Assembly: GCA_016711705.1 (NCBI GenBank)
Contig: JADJSK010000005.1
Coordinates: 197,434-261,433, forward strand
Source: Candidatus Brachybacter algidus
GTDB lineage: Bacteria > Bacteroidota > Bacteroidia > Chitinophagales > Saprospiraceae
Length of the DNA: 64,000 nt
Reading direction: 5' to 3'
Shown: positions 36,502 to 45,505 of the stretch, piece by piece
Position numbering within the stretch: the first letter of the stretch is position 1
Layout of the letters: each line of letters opens with the position of its first letter
Position numbers and translations under genes: made by a program
Notes under the pieces: model-generated
What the model was told of the DNA's origin: nothing
The model's input: the letters and a program-made list of their open reading frames with translations, nothing else
Database searches by the model: none

Positions 36502-37179
36502 ATGCCTAAAACTGATAGTTCGCGTCTTGAAAGACTAACAGCCATTATTACACAATTACAAACAAAAAGATTGATCACCTCGACGATGCTTTCAGAAAAG
36601 TTTGGCGTAAGTGTAAGGACCATATATAGAGATATCCGTGCCCTGGAAAAGTCAGGAATACCAATAATAACGCAAGAAGGACGAGGTTATTCAATCATAG
36701 AAGGATATCGTCTGCCACCTATTATGTTTACTGAAAAGGAAGCCAATGCATTGATCACAGCAGAACAATTACTTTCGCTGAACAAGGATAAATCATTTGT
36801 CTATGATCTTAAAGAAGCAATTAATAAAATCAGGGCAGTATTAAGGCATGATTCTAAGGATAAAGCAGAATTATTGTCTTCCAGGGTGTTCGTATGGGAA
36901 AGAAATGACCAAATTAACATCAGTAATATCCTTTCTTCGATCCAAATAGCATTAACAAATTTTAACCCTGTTAAATTAAAATATATTTCTGACAATGAAT
37001 CTGTGACACAAAGAGATGTCGAGCCATTCGCATTGGTTACAAGTTCCAAAATGGGTTGGTACCTAATTGCATGGTGTAGACTGCGTAATGATTTCAGGAC
37101 TTTTCGCCTTGATAGAATGCAACAAATTGACATTTTGACCGGCCATTTTGAACCGCACAAAATAACTATGCAGGAATAA
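36502..37179 (+). CDS. YafY-like transcriptional regulator (HTH + WYL domain)
   Basis: 225 residues. An HTH_11 domain (LERLTAIITQLQTKRLITS, FGVSVRTIYRDIRALEKSGI) is followed by a WYL domain with SKMGWYLIAWCRLRNDFRTF, whose Arg/Phe residues line a ligand site. WYL regulators sense nucleic acids or small ligands. The gene is 36 nt after fic and 95 nt before the DinB protein, all on the same strand. The WYL-DinB pair is common and suggests that it controls the DinB gene. Confidence 0.9.
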   Translation: MPKTDSSRLERLTAIITQLQTKRLITSTMLSEKFGVSVRTIYRDIRALEKSGIPIITQEGRGYSIIEGYRLPPIMFTEKEANALITAEQLLSLNKDKSFVYDLKEAINKIRAVLRHDSKDKAELLSSRVFVWERNDQINISNILSSIQIALTNFNPVKLKYISDNESVTQRDVEPFALVTSSKMGWYLIAWCRLRNDFRTFRLDRMQQIDILTGHFEPHKITMQE

Positions 37180-37273
37180 TATGAAAAATATCGAAACTTT
37201 TAAAACACCCCTGACATAGGGCTGTCACTTTGGGGCTATACATTTGTATTATTAATAAAAAAAATAATATAAA

Positions 37274-37776
37274 ATGTTACTAGAAACTAAACAATCAGCA
37301 AGCATTTCAACGGATTCAATTTTATCAAATTGGATGGGTCACAGAAATTTGACCAGAAAAATAATTTATGCTTTTCCTGAAAAAGAACTTTTTACTTATT
37401 CAATAGGAGGAATGAGGACTTTTGCCCAAATGGTGGAGGAGATCATGATCATAGCTGAAGAAGGCATGAATGGTATTCTAACCGGAGTCTGGAATCCTGT
37501 AGAAGGAAGTCAAGTAATGACAGAATTGATGGAGAAAAAAGTAAAACTGCTTTGCTGAAAAAATGGGACGAAATAACAGACCACATTAATCACATTTGGC
37601 CACAATTGGAACCGGAACATTTTATGAAAGTTGACAAAGCATTTGGTGCTTATGAAAACACTAATTTAGGAACTATCCAATATGCATACGACAATGAGAT
37701 TCATCATAGAGCTCAAGCATATGTTTACCTGCGTGCCCTCGGGATACAGCCTCCGTTTTTCTGGGATAGGTATTGA
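37274..37776 (+). CDS. DinB-family (DUF664-like) protein, one frameshift near 37540
   Basis: A four-helix DinB/YfiT-like protein of about 167 residues. The first frame covers GHRNLTRKIIYAFPEKELF and GMRTFAQMVEEIM. After MTELMEKK it leaves frame; the second frame gives ALLKKWDEITDHI, ENTNLGTIQYAYDNEIHHRA and LRALGIQPPFFWDRY. Adding one A to the six A at about 37533-37538 makes one frame, so an indel is likely. The metal-ligand His residues are in GHRN and EIHHRAQ. Such proteins are often thiol-dependent S-transferases. Regulated, probably, by the WYL protein upstream. Confidence 0.82.
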
Positions 37777-37812
37777 CGGTGTTTGGAGTTTGGAGTTTTG
37801 AGACACAATAGT

Positions 37813-37842
37813 AAAAGCCTTGTTGAATGACAGGGCTTTTTT
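37813..37842 (+). terminator. Rho-independent terminator of the fic-WYL-DinB set
   Basis: AAAAGCCTTGT-TGAATG-ACAGGGCTTTTTT hairpin, 37 nt after the DinB stop. Confidence 0.7.
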
Positions 37843-38341
37843 CATATTTATTTTTTACCACTAATAACACTTGTGATGCTAGGCATCTACAAATTTATTC
37901 GTGAAAATTCGTGAAATTATCTGCGATGCTGCTTACGCGGTCGTGGCTAAAATAATTTTAATATATATTTATTTTGCTGTGTATCAACAGTATAAATAAT
38001 TTTGTCAATGAGATAAATATTAAAGTATAAGTAAACTCTACGAATTTGACAATTTCCATCAAAAGGATAAGGTTTATACAGAAGTCATTCAAATCTAAAT
38101 ATTATACTTTTTGTTGAGGCTAATGCATCTAACACGAATTTATTCGTGAAAATTATTTAAACGTCCATCAGTTTTACCTACATGGTCATGGTAAATTATA
38201 ATACTCCATCAAAATTATACGAAATTTATCTATTTTTAATGCGCAGAAATTGCTACTTTTCAAGAGTTGAAAATCCAATAATTGCAAACCTTATTCATCA
38301 TTTAACTTTAATTAGTTTTTAAACTTCTAAAATCAACAAAC
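37843..38341. other. Intergenic gap with a diverged repeat pair
   Basis: Two related blocks (about 37878-37950 and 38120-38200) share AATTTATTCGTGAAAATT followed by a 'CGGTCGTGGCTAA' / 'ATGGTCATGGTAAA' segment. No gene, promoter box or RNA is clear. Confidence 0.45.
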
Positions 38342-38521
38342 ATGAAACCGAGTTTTTATTTATTATTGGGAATTTCAATTGGGTACACTGTATTAACTGT
38401 TATTATTAAGATATTTAATTTATCGACTTATGCGAATAAACTGTTATTATTCTCTTTAATACCTAGCACTTTGCTACTAATATCTTTATTCTATAACCTG
38501 AATAAAAAAACTAATAATTAG
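38342..38521 (+). CDS. Possible 59-residue small membrane protein
   Basis: Starts MKPSFYLLLGISIGYTVLTV and continues with two hydrophobic helices (about residues 5-25 and 33-52), ending YNLNKKTNN. The charge pattern (basic C-terminus) suits a small inner-membrane protein with an inside C-terminus. No homologue is recognised and no strong promoter box is seen upstream, so it could be a chance ORF. The 38522-38753 gap after it is AT-rich and empty. Confidence 0.35.
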   Translation: MKPSFYLLLGISIGYTVLTVIIKIFNLSTYANKLLLFSLIPSTLLLISLFYNLNKKTNN

Positions 38522-38753
38522 CATTAATTATTGTAATTGATGACAAATAACAAAAGGAGAATAAAGGGCTTCCAAACCAATCGTTATTAATTAGAAATTG
38601 CTGTTTCTATTCCTAAATAATTTTGTAAATAGGTCAATAGTGAATTACAAAAATTGAAGAATAATAGCTCGTACTCATAATTAAATTCTACACCATTAAT
38701 CGGTTTTTAAAATAAAAGTAATTTGATGTAGAATTTTCAGAAATACTTAATTA

Positions 38754-39641
38754 TCAGTTCAGTTTTTTCATAAAATCTGCATCTGCTTTGACAGCTTCTA
38801 AAGGACTTCCAAATGGATATGCCTCCTGCTCTACAATATAATGCTCCATACCATATTCGTGCGCCGTTTTAAGAACTTTTGGCCAATCGATTACACCACG
38901 GCCCAGATCTACTGAGTTTTTACCATTATCCTCACCCGGTTGTTTACTATAGTCTTTTATATGGCATAATTTAAATCTGCCTTTATACTTTTTCAGCCAT
39001 GTTTCAATGTCTTGCCCTGCAGCGTGCACCCAATACATATCCATTTCAAAATCTACAAGTGTAGGATCAGTCATTTCCACCATAATGTCCTGCGGAAAAA
39101 GTCCATCTACCTTTTTGAATGAATAATCATGATTATGATATGCAAATCGGATTCCATTCTTTTTACAAATAGCACCTTTCTCATTAAATTTCTCTGCAAA
39201 TACCTTGAAATCATCTATGGATTTCTGAGGACCTAGCCATGGAGCAATTAAATATTTCAAACCGGCTTCCGCAGCTTCTCCTGCCTTCCTGTCAAAATCT
39301 TTATTAATGTCACAATGAGAGGAAACCATCTTCATTCCAAGTGAGTCTAAATATTGCTTCAACTCATTGTTCTTCATTCCCCACCATAGACCCATGCCAC
39401 CTTCGTAACCTTCGATCTCCTTATAGCCATAGGAGGCTACAGTCTTCAGCACAGCCTTTGGGTCTTTCGGAAGATCATCTCTCAAAGTATAGAGTTGAAG
39501 TCCAAAATTTTCAATTCCGGGTATATTTAGCCCACTTAAGCTCCCATCTGATTTTGCAAAAATAGAACAAGAAGGCAGCATGGCCATCCCAGCACCTATC
39601 AACACCATGTCTTTTACAAAACCTCTTCTATCTTTTGACAT
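38754..39641 (-). CDS. Exported sugar isomerase/epimerase-like TIM-barrel protein
   Basis: The signal, DRRGFVKDMVLIGAGMAMLP ending in SCS, could be Tat-type and lipidated. The xylose-isomerase-like barrel has metal-ligand segments IRFAYHNHDYSF, LVDFEMDMYWV, RFKLCHIKDYS and HYIVEQEAYPF (Glu, His, Asp, Glu ligands). In Bacteroidota such exported proteins beside GMC oxidoreductases include 3-keto-glycoside-processing enzymes, which open oxidised sugars by elimination or hydration. That is inferred from context here. Last gene of the minus-strand run 44193-38754, 91 nt after the subunit-3 gene. Confidence 0.85.
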   Translation of the reverse strand: MSKDRRGFVKDMVLIGAGMAMLPSCSIFAKSDGSLSGLNIPGIENFGLQLYTLRDDLPKDPKAVLKTVASYGYKEIEGYEGGMGLWWGMKNNELKQYLDSLGMKMVSSHCDINKDFDRKAGEAAEAGLKYLIAPWLGPQKSIDDFKVFAEKFNEKGAICKKNGIRFAYHNHDYSFKKVDGLFPQDIMVEMTDPTLVDFEMDMYWVHAAGQDIETWLKKYKGRFKLCHIKDYSKQPGEDNGKNSVDLGRGVIDWPKVLKTAHEYGMEHYIVEQEAYPFGSPLEAVKADADFMKKLN

Positions 39642-39731
39642 TTTATTTTATTTAAAATTAATTGCAGATTATTTTCCCTTGTTTATTCAAAGTCTATCTT
39701 CCAGAATCTAATGTCTAGCGTCTATCGCCTA

Positions 39732-40352
39732 TTACGAACAAAACGCCTTCTCCCCTTTCACATACTTATAAGCACCATCAAACTTTCCCGGAATAGGCAA
39801 ATATCGCAGCGCCTTTGTCATTCCTTCTTCTGATGAGAAAAATGCCAACAAAGTCAGCTGCTTCATCATCGTATAATAATGTTTTGGAGAACTCACAAAA
39901 TTGAATTCTTTATCTTCCTTTTTTAATGCTTCTCTGCGCGGATCGTCCTTTTTATTCTGAGCTTCATTGTATGTTTTAGCTTCTTCTTCCAAAGCTAGTA
40001 ATAGCTCAGTTCTTTGTTCCGGGGTACAAGACATAAAATCCTTCGAAAATTTCTTTTGACTTTCTTTATCCATCTGAGCTATTCCTTGCATAAATGCAGC
40101 TTGGCTCTCCGGTGTGTAGCAATCCGTCACCACAGTCTTCATTACTTCTGCTACATTGGCATCTTTAGCTCCCGGGGTATCAGATTTTGGTAAAATAGTT
40201 TCACCAATTTCATTTAACAAAGTCAAATTTTTTGCTGAAAAAGTGAGGTCTGTTGAAACTTCGCTTTTACATCCACTCAATATCAGATCACCACCTATCA
40301 TAGCTGCTCCGGTAAATGTTGCTATTATTTTTAATAATTCTCTTCTTTCCAT
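39732..40352 (-). CDS. Gluconate 2-dehydrogenase subunit 3-family protein (small partner of the GMC oxidoreductase)
   Basis: The signal (MERRELLKIIATFTGAAMIG, ending near LSGCKS) looks Tat-type with a lipid-anchor Cys. The body fits the family: FSAKNLTLLNEIGETILPKSDTPGAKDANV near the start and YLPIPGKFDGAY near the end. In gluconate and glucoside 3-dehydrogenases this subunit carries the cofactor-free flavoprotein partner through the Tat system and helps it fold. Its gene is 9 nt after the GMC gene, so they form one complex. No cytochrome c subunit is seen nearby. Confidence 0.9.
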   Translation of the reverse strand: MERRELLKIIATFTGAAMIGGDLILSGCKSEVSTDLTFSAKNLTLLNEIGETILPKSDTPGAKDANVAEVMKTVVTDCYTPESQAAFMQGIAQMDKESQKKFSKDFMSCTPEQRTELLLALEEEAKTYNEAQNKKDDPRREALKKEDKEFNFVSSPKHYYTMMKQLTLLAFFSSEEGMTKALRYLPIPGKFDGAYKYVKGEKAFCS

Positions 40353-40361
40353 GATCTAAGG

Positions 40362-42041
40362 TTATAAGTTCATTTTTTTAAGTTCTTTGACAGCAAAATC
40401 CGCTGCTCTAGCTGTCATGGCCATATAGGTTAATGAAGGATTCACACAAGATGAGGATGTCATGCAAGCTCCATCTGTGATGAAAACATTTGGTGCTTCC
40501 CAGACCTGATTGTTGCCATTTAGCACAGAAGTCTTGGGATCTCGACCCATGCGCGCTGTACCCATTTCGTGAATACCCTGTCCGACGGCATACCCAGAAT
40601 CATATGAATACACATCCTTCACACCACTTGCTTCGAGCATTTCTTTTGCATCCTCTAGCATGTCTTTTCGCATCTTCAGTTCGTTTTCCTTAATTTCCAC
40701 ATTCATACTCAACACCGGCATTCCCCACTTATCTTTCATGTTTTTATCAAGTTTGATGGTATTGGAATGATCAGGCAACATTTCTCCAAATGCAGTCATA
40801 CCCATGCTCCATTGACCCGGTTCACAAAGGGCTTCTTTGTATTTGACACCTAACATTTCTGCGACTTCTACACCGCGGCCACGTCCAGCTCCGCCTTGAT
40901 AACCGAAGCCTCTGAGGTAGTCGCGTTTATCATCATATATATTGCGATATCTAGGAATATAAATTCCTGAAGGTCTTCTTCCATATTCATAAAATTCTTC
41001 GTAGCCGTCCACGACGCCACCTGCACCAAGTCTAAAATGATGATCCATGACATTATGCCCCAGTTCACCACTACTACTTCCAAGTCCTTCCGGCCATACA
41101 TCAGTCGCTGAATTCATCAGAATCCAGGTAGAATTGAAAGACGAAGCGCAAACGAAAATTATTTTTGCATTGTATTCATATGTTTTGTTATCAATAGCAT
41201 CGATTACTTCCACACCCGTAGCTCGTTTTTTATCCTTGTCATAGATAAGACGCTTTACTATCTTATTTACTTCCAAAGTGAGGTTATTCGTGGCTCTGGC
41301 AGCGGGTAATGTTGCAGACTGTGTACTGAAATATGCGCCATACGGACATCCAAGCCAGCATTTATTCCTGTATTGACAATTGACCCGATTTTGCTCAGGT
41401 TTTGGCAAAGTAATATTGGCACTGCGACCTATGAACATGTGACGATTGCCCTTGTAGTGATCTTTTAACTTGGCTGCCAAATCCTTTTCCACGATATTCA
41501 TGTCGATAGCAGGAAGAAATTCACTATCCGGAAGGACGTCAAGGCCTTGCTTAGAACCCTGAATACCTGCGAATCTTTCTACGTAACTATACCAAGGAGC
41601 CAGATCATCATATCTAATTGGCCAATCCACAGCAACACCCTCTTTGGCATTTGCCTCAAAGTCCCATTTATTCCAACGGTAACTCTGACGCCCCCATAGA
41701 AGAGATCTACCCCCCAATTGATAACCTCTGTACCAATCGAATCTTTTTTCTTCCACATAAGGATTTTCCTTTTCATTCGCCCACATTCCCAGAACGGATT
41801 CACTTAAAGGATAATCCCGCTTTAATACAGGATAGTCTTTGATCATTTCCTGAGTTCGTTGACCTCTATGAGAATATTCCCATGGATCTTTCGAAGCGTT
41901 GACGTAATCTTTGATATGTTCATGCATTCTTCCACGTTCGATCATCAGCACTTTAAGTCCTTTCTCTGTCAGTTCTTTCGCAGCCCAGCCGCCTGAAATT
42001 CCTGAGCCAATGACGATGGCATCATATGTATTGTTAGCCAT
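40362..42041 (-). CDS. GMC-family FAD oxidoreductase (sugar dehydrogenase large subunit)
   Basis: 559 residues. The FAD dinucleotide fold is at the start (YDAIVIGSGISGGWAAKELT, VLMIERG). GGRSLLWGRQSYRWNKWDF and a conserved CQYRNKCWLGCPYGAYFSTQ segment match gluconate- and glucoside-dehydrogenase large subunits. The C-terminal part has the catalytic His in GIHEMGTARMG and Asn in CVNPSLTYMAMTARA. No signal peptide of its own, so export would depend on the subunit-3 partner encoded next. Likely oxidises a sugar hydroxyl (C3 in LacABC-type enzymes) and passes electrons to a periplasmic acceptor. Confidence 0.93.
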   Translation of the reverse strand: MANNTYDAIVIGSGISGGWAAKELTEKGLKVLMIERGRMHEHIKDYVNASKDPWEYSHRGQRTQEMIKDYPVLKRDYPLSESVLGMWANEKENPYVEEKRFDWYRGYQLGGRSLLWGRQSYRWNKWDFEANAKEGVAVDWPIRYDDLAPWYSYVERFAGIQGSKQGLDVLPDSEFLPAIDMNIVEKDLAAKLKDHYKGNRHMFIGRSANITLPKPEQNRVNCQYRNKCWLGCPYGAYFSTQSATLPAARATNNLTLEVNKIVKRLIYDKDKKRATGVEVIDAIDNKTYEYNAKIIFVCASSFNSTWILMNSATDVWPEGLGSSSGELGHNVMDHHFRLGAGGVVDGYEEFYEYGRRPSGIYIPRYRNIYDDKRDYLRGFGYQGGAGRGRGVEVAEMLGVKYKEALCEPGQWSMGMTAFGEMLPDHSNTIKLDKNMKDKWGMPVLSMNVEIKENELKMRKDMLEDAKEMLEASGVKDVYSYDSGYAVGQGIHEMGTARMGRDPKTSVLNGNNQVWEAPNVFITDGACMTSSSCVNPSLTYMAMTARAADFAVKELKKMNL

Positions 42042-42065
42042 AAATATTATTAGTTTTTAAATTTT

Positions 42066-42956
42066 TCAAACATCACAAATTTCAATTCCTTTCTGAAGGG
42101 CAGTCAACTTAGTAGCATTGTCTCCACCTTTCGCAATAAATTCCTGGGCGACAAAACCTGTAAAACCAGTCTCATGAATTGCTTTCATAATTGCAGGATA
42201 ATATAGTTCCTGAGTTTCATCTATATCGTTACGACCCGGAACACCGGCTGTGTGATAATGACCAAAATATTGATGGTTATCCTTTATGGTCCTGATCACA
42301 TCCCCTTCATTTATCTGCATGTGATAGATGTCATAAAGTAATTTAAAATTAGGAGAATCAATTCTTTTGCACAATTCGACACCCCATGCACTTTTGTCTG
42401 CCATATAATCATTGTGATCGATCTTACTATTGAATAATTCCATCTGGATGATGACATTATTCTTTTCTGCCAGGCTCATGATTTCTTTAAGACCTTTGAC
42501 ACAATTATTCATGCCGGTTTCATCGTCCATGCCATTTCGATTGCCACTGAAACAGATAAGATTTTTATATTTAGCTGCTCCAACTAATGGAATAGACCGC
42601 TTAAAATCTTCAATCAACCAGGAATGGTTTTCCGTGTGATTCCACCCTTCTGTTAAACTAATTTTTCCATCTGTGTAACACATGGAACATTCAATGCCAT
42701 ACTTTTGGAGCATTGACCAGTCCTGTGGTTTAATAAGGTCGATAGCCTTGACATTCATTGAGTTGATCCATTGACACATTTCTTCTAATGTTACAAATGA
42801 AACACACCATTGACAAACAGAATGGTTGATATTTCCTTTTAACTGATAAGCTTCATTTTCTGACTTTGCAAATGCATTTAAGGAAGGGGCGGCAGCGAAT
42901 GCCAATCCTCCCGCAGCCATTTTTTTCAACATCGACCTTCTGCTATTTTCTTCCAT
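42066..42956 (-). CDS. Exported hydroxypyruvate-isomerase-like TIM-barrel protein
   Basis: A Tat-like signal is at residues 6-30 (RRSMLKKMAAGGLAFAAAPS). The barrel has INHSVCQWCVSFVTLEEMC, IIQMELFNSKIDH, FKLLYDIYHMQINEGDV, FGHYHTAGVPGRNDID and FTGFVAQEFIAKGGD, the Glu/Asp/His/Glu ligand set of hydroxypyruvate isomerase and related sugar isomerases. True hydroxypyruvate isomerase is cytoplasmic; the export signal points to a sugar-modifying role with the neighbouring dehydrogenase. It begins one nucleotide after the MFS stop, so translation is coupled. Confidence 0.87.
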   Translation of the reverse strand: MEENSRRSMLKKMAAGGLAFAAAPSLNAFAKSENEAYQLKGNINHSVCQWCVSFVTLEEMCQWINSMNVKAIDLIKPQDWSMLQKYGIECSMCYTDGKISLTEGWNHTENHSWLIEDFKRSIPLVGAAKYKNLICFSGNRNGMDDETGMNNCVKGLKEIMSLAEKNNVIIQMELFNSKIDHNDYMADKSAWGVELCKRIDSPNFKLLYDIYHMQINEGDVIRTIKDNHQYFGHYHTAGVPGRNDIDETQELYYPAIMKAIHETGFTGFVAQEFIAKGGDNATKLTALQKGIEICDV

Positions 42957-42957
42957 A

Positions 42958-44193
42958 TTATATTGTTTGAGGCAACTTAGCCTTTGGGTTTTTAAAAAAT
43001 ATTAGAAATAAAATTGTCACTACTTCTGCGAACACTGTTGGATACATCCATATTGACTGCCAGTCATGGTTATCAACTTTTCCGGTAGCATCCAGAATCG
43101 AATGATCACCGGAAATTTTGCCTGCAGCCCAAAAACCAATGTACATCCCGATACCATAGGTAGCAAGCGTAATCAAACCTTGGGCTGACGAACGGATCTT
43201 TGGCCCTGCCTCCTGATCTGTATAAATATTGCCGGTAACGAAGAAAAAATCGTAGCAAATGCCATGAAGAATAATCCCAACATACAACATCCAAAGATTA
43301 GCATCAATGTTGCCATAAGAGAAACAAAGGTATCTTACGACCCAGGCTATCATTCCAATTAATAACATTTGTTTAATGCCAAATTTTCGAAAAAATAATG
43401 GCATTAGAAATAGAAAAATCGCCTCACTCATTTGACCGAAACTCATTTTCTGAGCAGATCCAATCATTCCTGCTTCATTCAAATAAAGGTTTGCAAGACC
43501 ATAATAAAAAGCCAATGGAATGCATATTAAAATGGAGGCAATAAAGAATACTAAATAATTTCTATTCGCAAGGATTTTCAATGCATCGAGTCCTAACACT
43601 TCCCTAATACTAACGTTTTGACCAGACTTAGAAGGTGGTGTATTTGGCAGGAAAAAACTATAAACTCCTAGAATAAGTGACGTGGCAGCTGCAACTTGAA
43701 AGGTAATATCCAGACTACCAGGATTAGCTTCCCAGGCCATGTAGCCAACGATTTGCCCTGCGGCGATCCAACCTATTGTGCCCCAAAGACGGATACCGGA
43801 AAATTGCTTCTCCGCATCACTGATCTGATGCAATGCAATGGAATTGGTCAATGCCAGCGTCGGCATGTAAAGGACCATATATATAAGGAGTAAAACATAA
43901 AAAGAACTAAATTCAGAATTTTGAGAAATAAAGTACAATAGTCCAGCACCCACAAGATGTAATACTGCCAATATCTTTTGTGCTGCGAAATATTTATCCG
44001 CAATCAAACCAATAATGAATGGAGCGATGATAGCACCCAAACATTGTGTGCCATATGCCAATCCTGACTGTGCATCCGTAGCTCCAATATCCCCTTTAAT
44101 CAAGTAAGTACCCAAGGTTACAAACCACATTCCCCAAATAAAAAAATTGAGGAACATCATGGAGGATAACTGAAAACGTGTGGTAGACTGCAT
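42958..44193 (-). CDS. MFS permease of the nucleoside:H+ symporter (NHS) family
   Basis: 411 residues with about 12 membrane helices. The N-terminus FQLSSMMFLNFFIWGMWFVT and the motif LYMPTLALTNSIALHQI match NupG/XapB-like permeases. In Bacteroidota this group is found beside sugar and 3-keto-sugar processing enzymes, so the substrate may be a sugar derivative and not a nucleoside. First gene of the minus-strand run, probably with the promoter in 44194-44316, shared with the divergent Gfo/Idh gene. Confidence 0.88.
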   Translation of the reverse strand: MQSTTRFQLSSMMFLNFFIWGMWFVTLGTYLIKGDIGATDAQSGLAYGTQCLGAIIAPFIIGLIADKYFAAQKILAVLHLVGAGLLYFISQNSEFSSFYVLLLIYMVLYMPTLALTNSIALHQISDAEKQFSGIRLWGTIGWIAAGQIVGYMAWEANPGSLDITFQVAAATSLILGVYSFFLPNTPPSKSGQNVSIREVLGLDALKILANRNYLVFFIASILICIPLAFYYGLANLYLNEAGMIGSAQKMSFGQMSEAIFLFLMPLFFRKFGIKQMLLIGMIAWVVRYLCFSYGNIDANLWMLYVGIILHGICYDFFFVTGNIYTDQEAGPKIRSSAQGLITLATYGIGMYIGFWAAGKISGDHSILDATGKVDNHDWQSIWMYPTVFAEVVTILFLIFFKNPKAKLPQTI

Positions 44194-44316
44194 TGATTTT
44201 ATGTTAAAAAAGTATTAGAATTGTATAATTAATTCGATGGAAGTTTAAATGTAATGATTTTAATATCAGAATTTTAAATTTATTAATGATAATTTTACAA
44301 AATAATATAACCAACT

Positions 44317-45477
44317 ATGGCTCAATACAGAAAATTAAGATTGGCAATGATCGGTGGAGGCAGAAATGCTTTCATAGGTAGTATTCACAGGTTGGCATTT
44401 AATATGGATGGTTTAGCCGAGTTGGTAGCAGGCGCTTTGAGTAGTGATTCCGAAAATGCTAAGCTATCCGGAAGAGATCTATTTTTGGATGAAGAAAGAA
44501 TTTATACGAGTTATAAAGACATGCTTGAAATTGAATCCGCTAAGTGTGAAAATGAACGCCCGGATATTATTTGCATTGTCACACCTAATCATATGCACTT
44601 CGAACCGGCAATGATGGCGCTCGATCTTGGTTTTCACGTTGCCATTGACAAACCAGTCACTTTTGATCTCGAACAAGCGAAACAATTGGCAGAAAAAGTC
44701 AATTCTACAGGGAAATCATTGTTATTAACCCACACCTACACAGGATATCCAATGGTCAAACAAGGCAGGCGGATGGTGCTTTCCGGAATATTTGGAAAAA
44801 TAAGAAAGATCTATGTAGAATATCCACAAGGCTGGTTAAGTTCACCGCTCGAAAATTCAGGAAATGCCCAGGCTGCCTGGAGAACAGATCCTTCAAAAAG
44901 TGGAAAAGCCGGAGCAATGGGCGATATCGGAACACATGCATTTAATCTTGCTGAATACGTCTCAGGGCTTCAAGTTTCAAAATTGTGTGCAGACATTAAT
45001 TCAGTTGTTGAAGGTCGAATGTTAGATGATGATGGTGCAGTTTTATTGAAATTCGACAATGGGGCAAGTGGAGTTTTAGTTGCCACACAAGTTGCAGCCG
45101 GAGAAGAAAACAATGTAAAGATTCGAGTTTATGGAGAGCTGGGTGGCATTGAATGGCAACAAGCAGATGCCAATACGCTTAAAGTAATGCGGCCGGACAA
45201 AGCTGCTGAAATATACCGAACCGGAACTCCTTATGTTTCATCCTTTGCATCACACAATTCACGTGCGCCTGCCGGTCATCCGGAAGGATATCTTGAAGCA
45301 TTTGCAAATCACTACAGAAATTTTTTCTTGACCATCAATGCGAATATGAATGGAGAAATTCCAAAAGAAGAATGGTTAGATTACCCTGGGATTGAAGAGG
45401 GAGTAAGGGGTATGATGTTTATAGATAAGGTGGTCGAGTCCGGAAGATCAGCAGATAAATGGATCAATTTTGAATAA
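44317..45477 (+). CDS. Gfo/Idh/MocA-family NAD(P)-dependent oxidoreductase
   Basis: 386 residues. The Rossmann fold (LRLAMIGGGRNAFIGSIHR) is at the start, then the E/D-K-P motif as AIDKPVTFDLEQA and the catalytic GAMGDIGTHAFNLAEYVSG (Asp and His). There is no signal peptide, so it is cytoplasmic. Family members reduce or oxidise sugars and also catalyse NAD-dependent glycoside cleavage through 3-keto intermediates. Divergent from the sugar-oxidation operon by 123 bp. It overlaps the annotated start region of the deacetylase gene and is probably co-transcribed with it. Confidence 0.93.
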   Translation: MAQYRKLRLAMIGGGRNAFIGSIHRLAFNMDGLAELVAGALSSDSENAKLSGRDLFLDEERIYTSYKDMLEIESAKCENERPDIICIVTPNHMHFEPAMMALDLGFHVAIDKPVTFDLEQAKQLAEKVNSTGKSLLLTHTYTGYPMVKQGRRMVLSGIFGKIRKIYVEYPQGWLSSPLENSGNAQAAWRTDPSKSGKAGAMGDIGTHAFNLAEYVSGLQVSKLCADINSVVEGRMLDDDGAVLLKFDNGASGVLVATQVAAGEENNVKIRVYGELGGIEWQQADANTLKVMRPDKAAEIYRTGTPYVSSFASHNSRAPAGHPEGYLEAFANHYRNFFLTINANMNGEIPKEEWLDYPGIEEGVRGMMFIDKVVESGRSADKWINFE

Positions 45478-45505
45478 AATTAAGTACTTCAGAATTGTAA
45501 AAACT

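Noticed and set aside
42066..42956. Cytoplasmic hydroxypyruvate isomerase of glyoxylate metabolism
   Set aside because: The Tat-like export signal and neighbours point to an extracytoplasmic sugar role.
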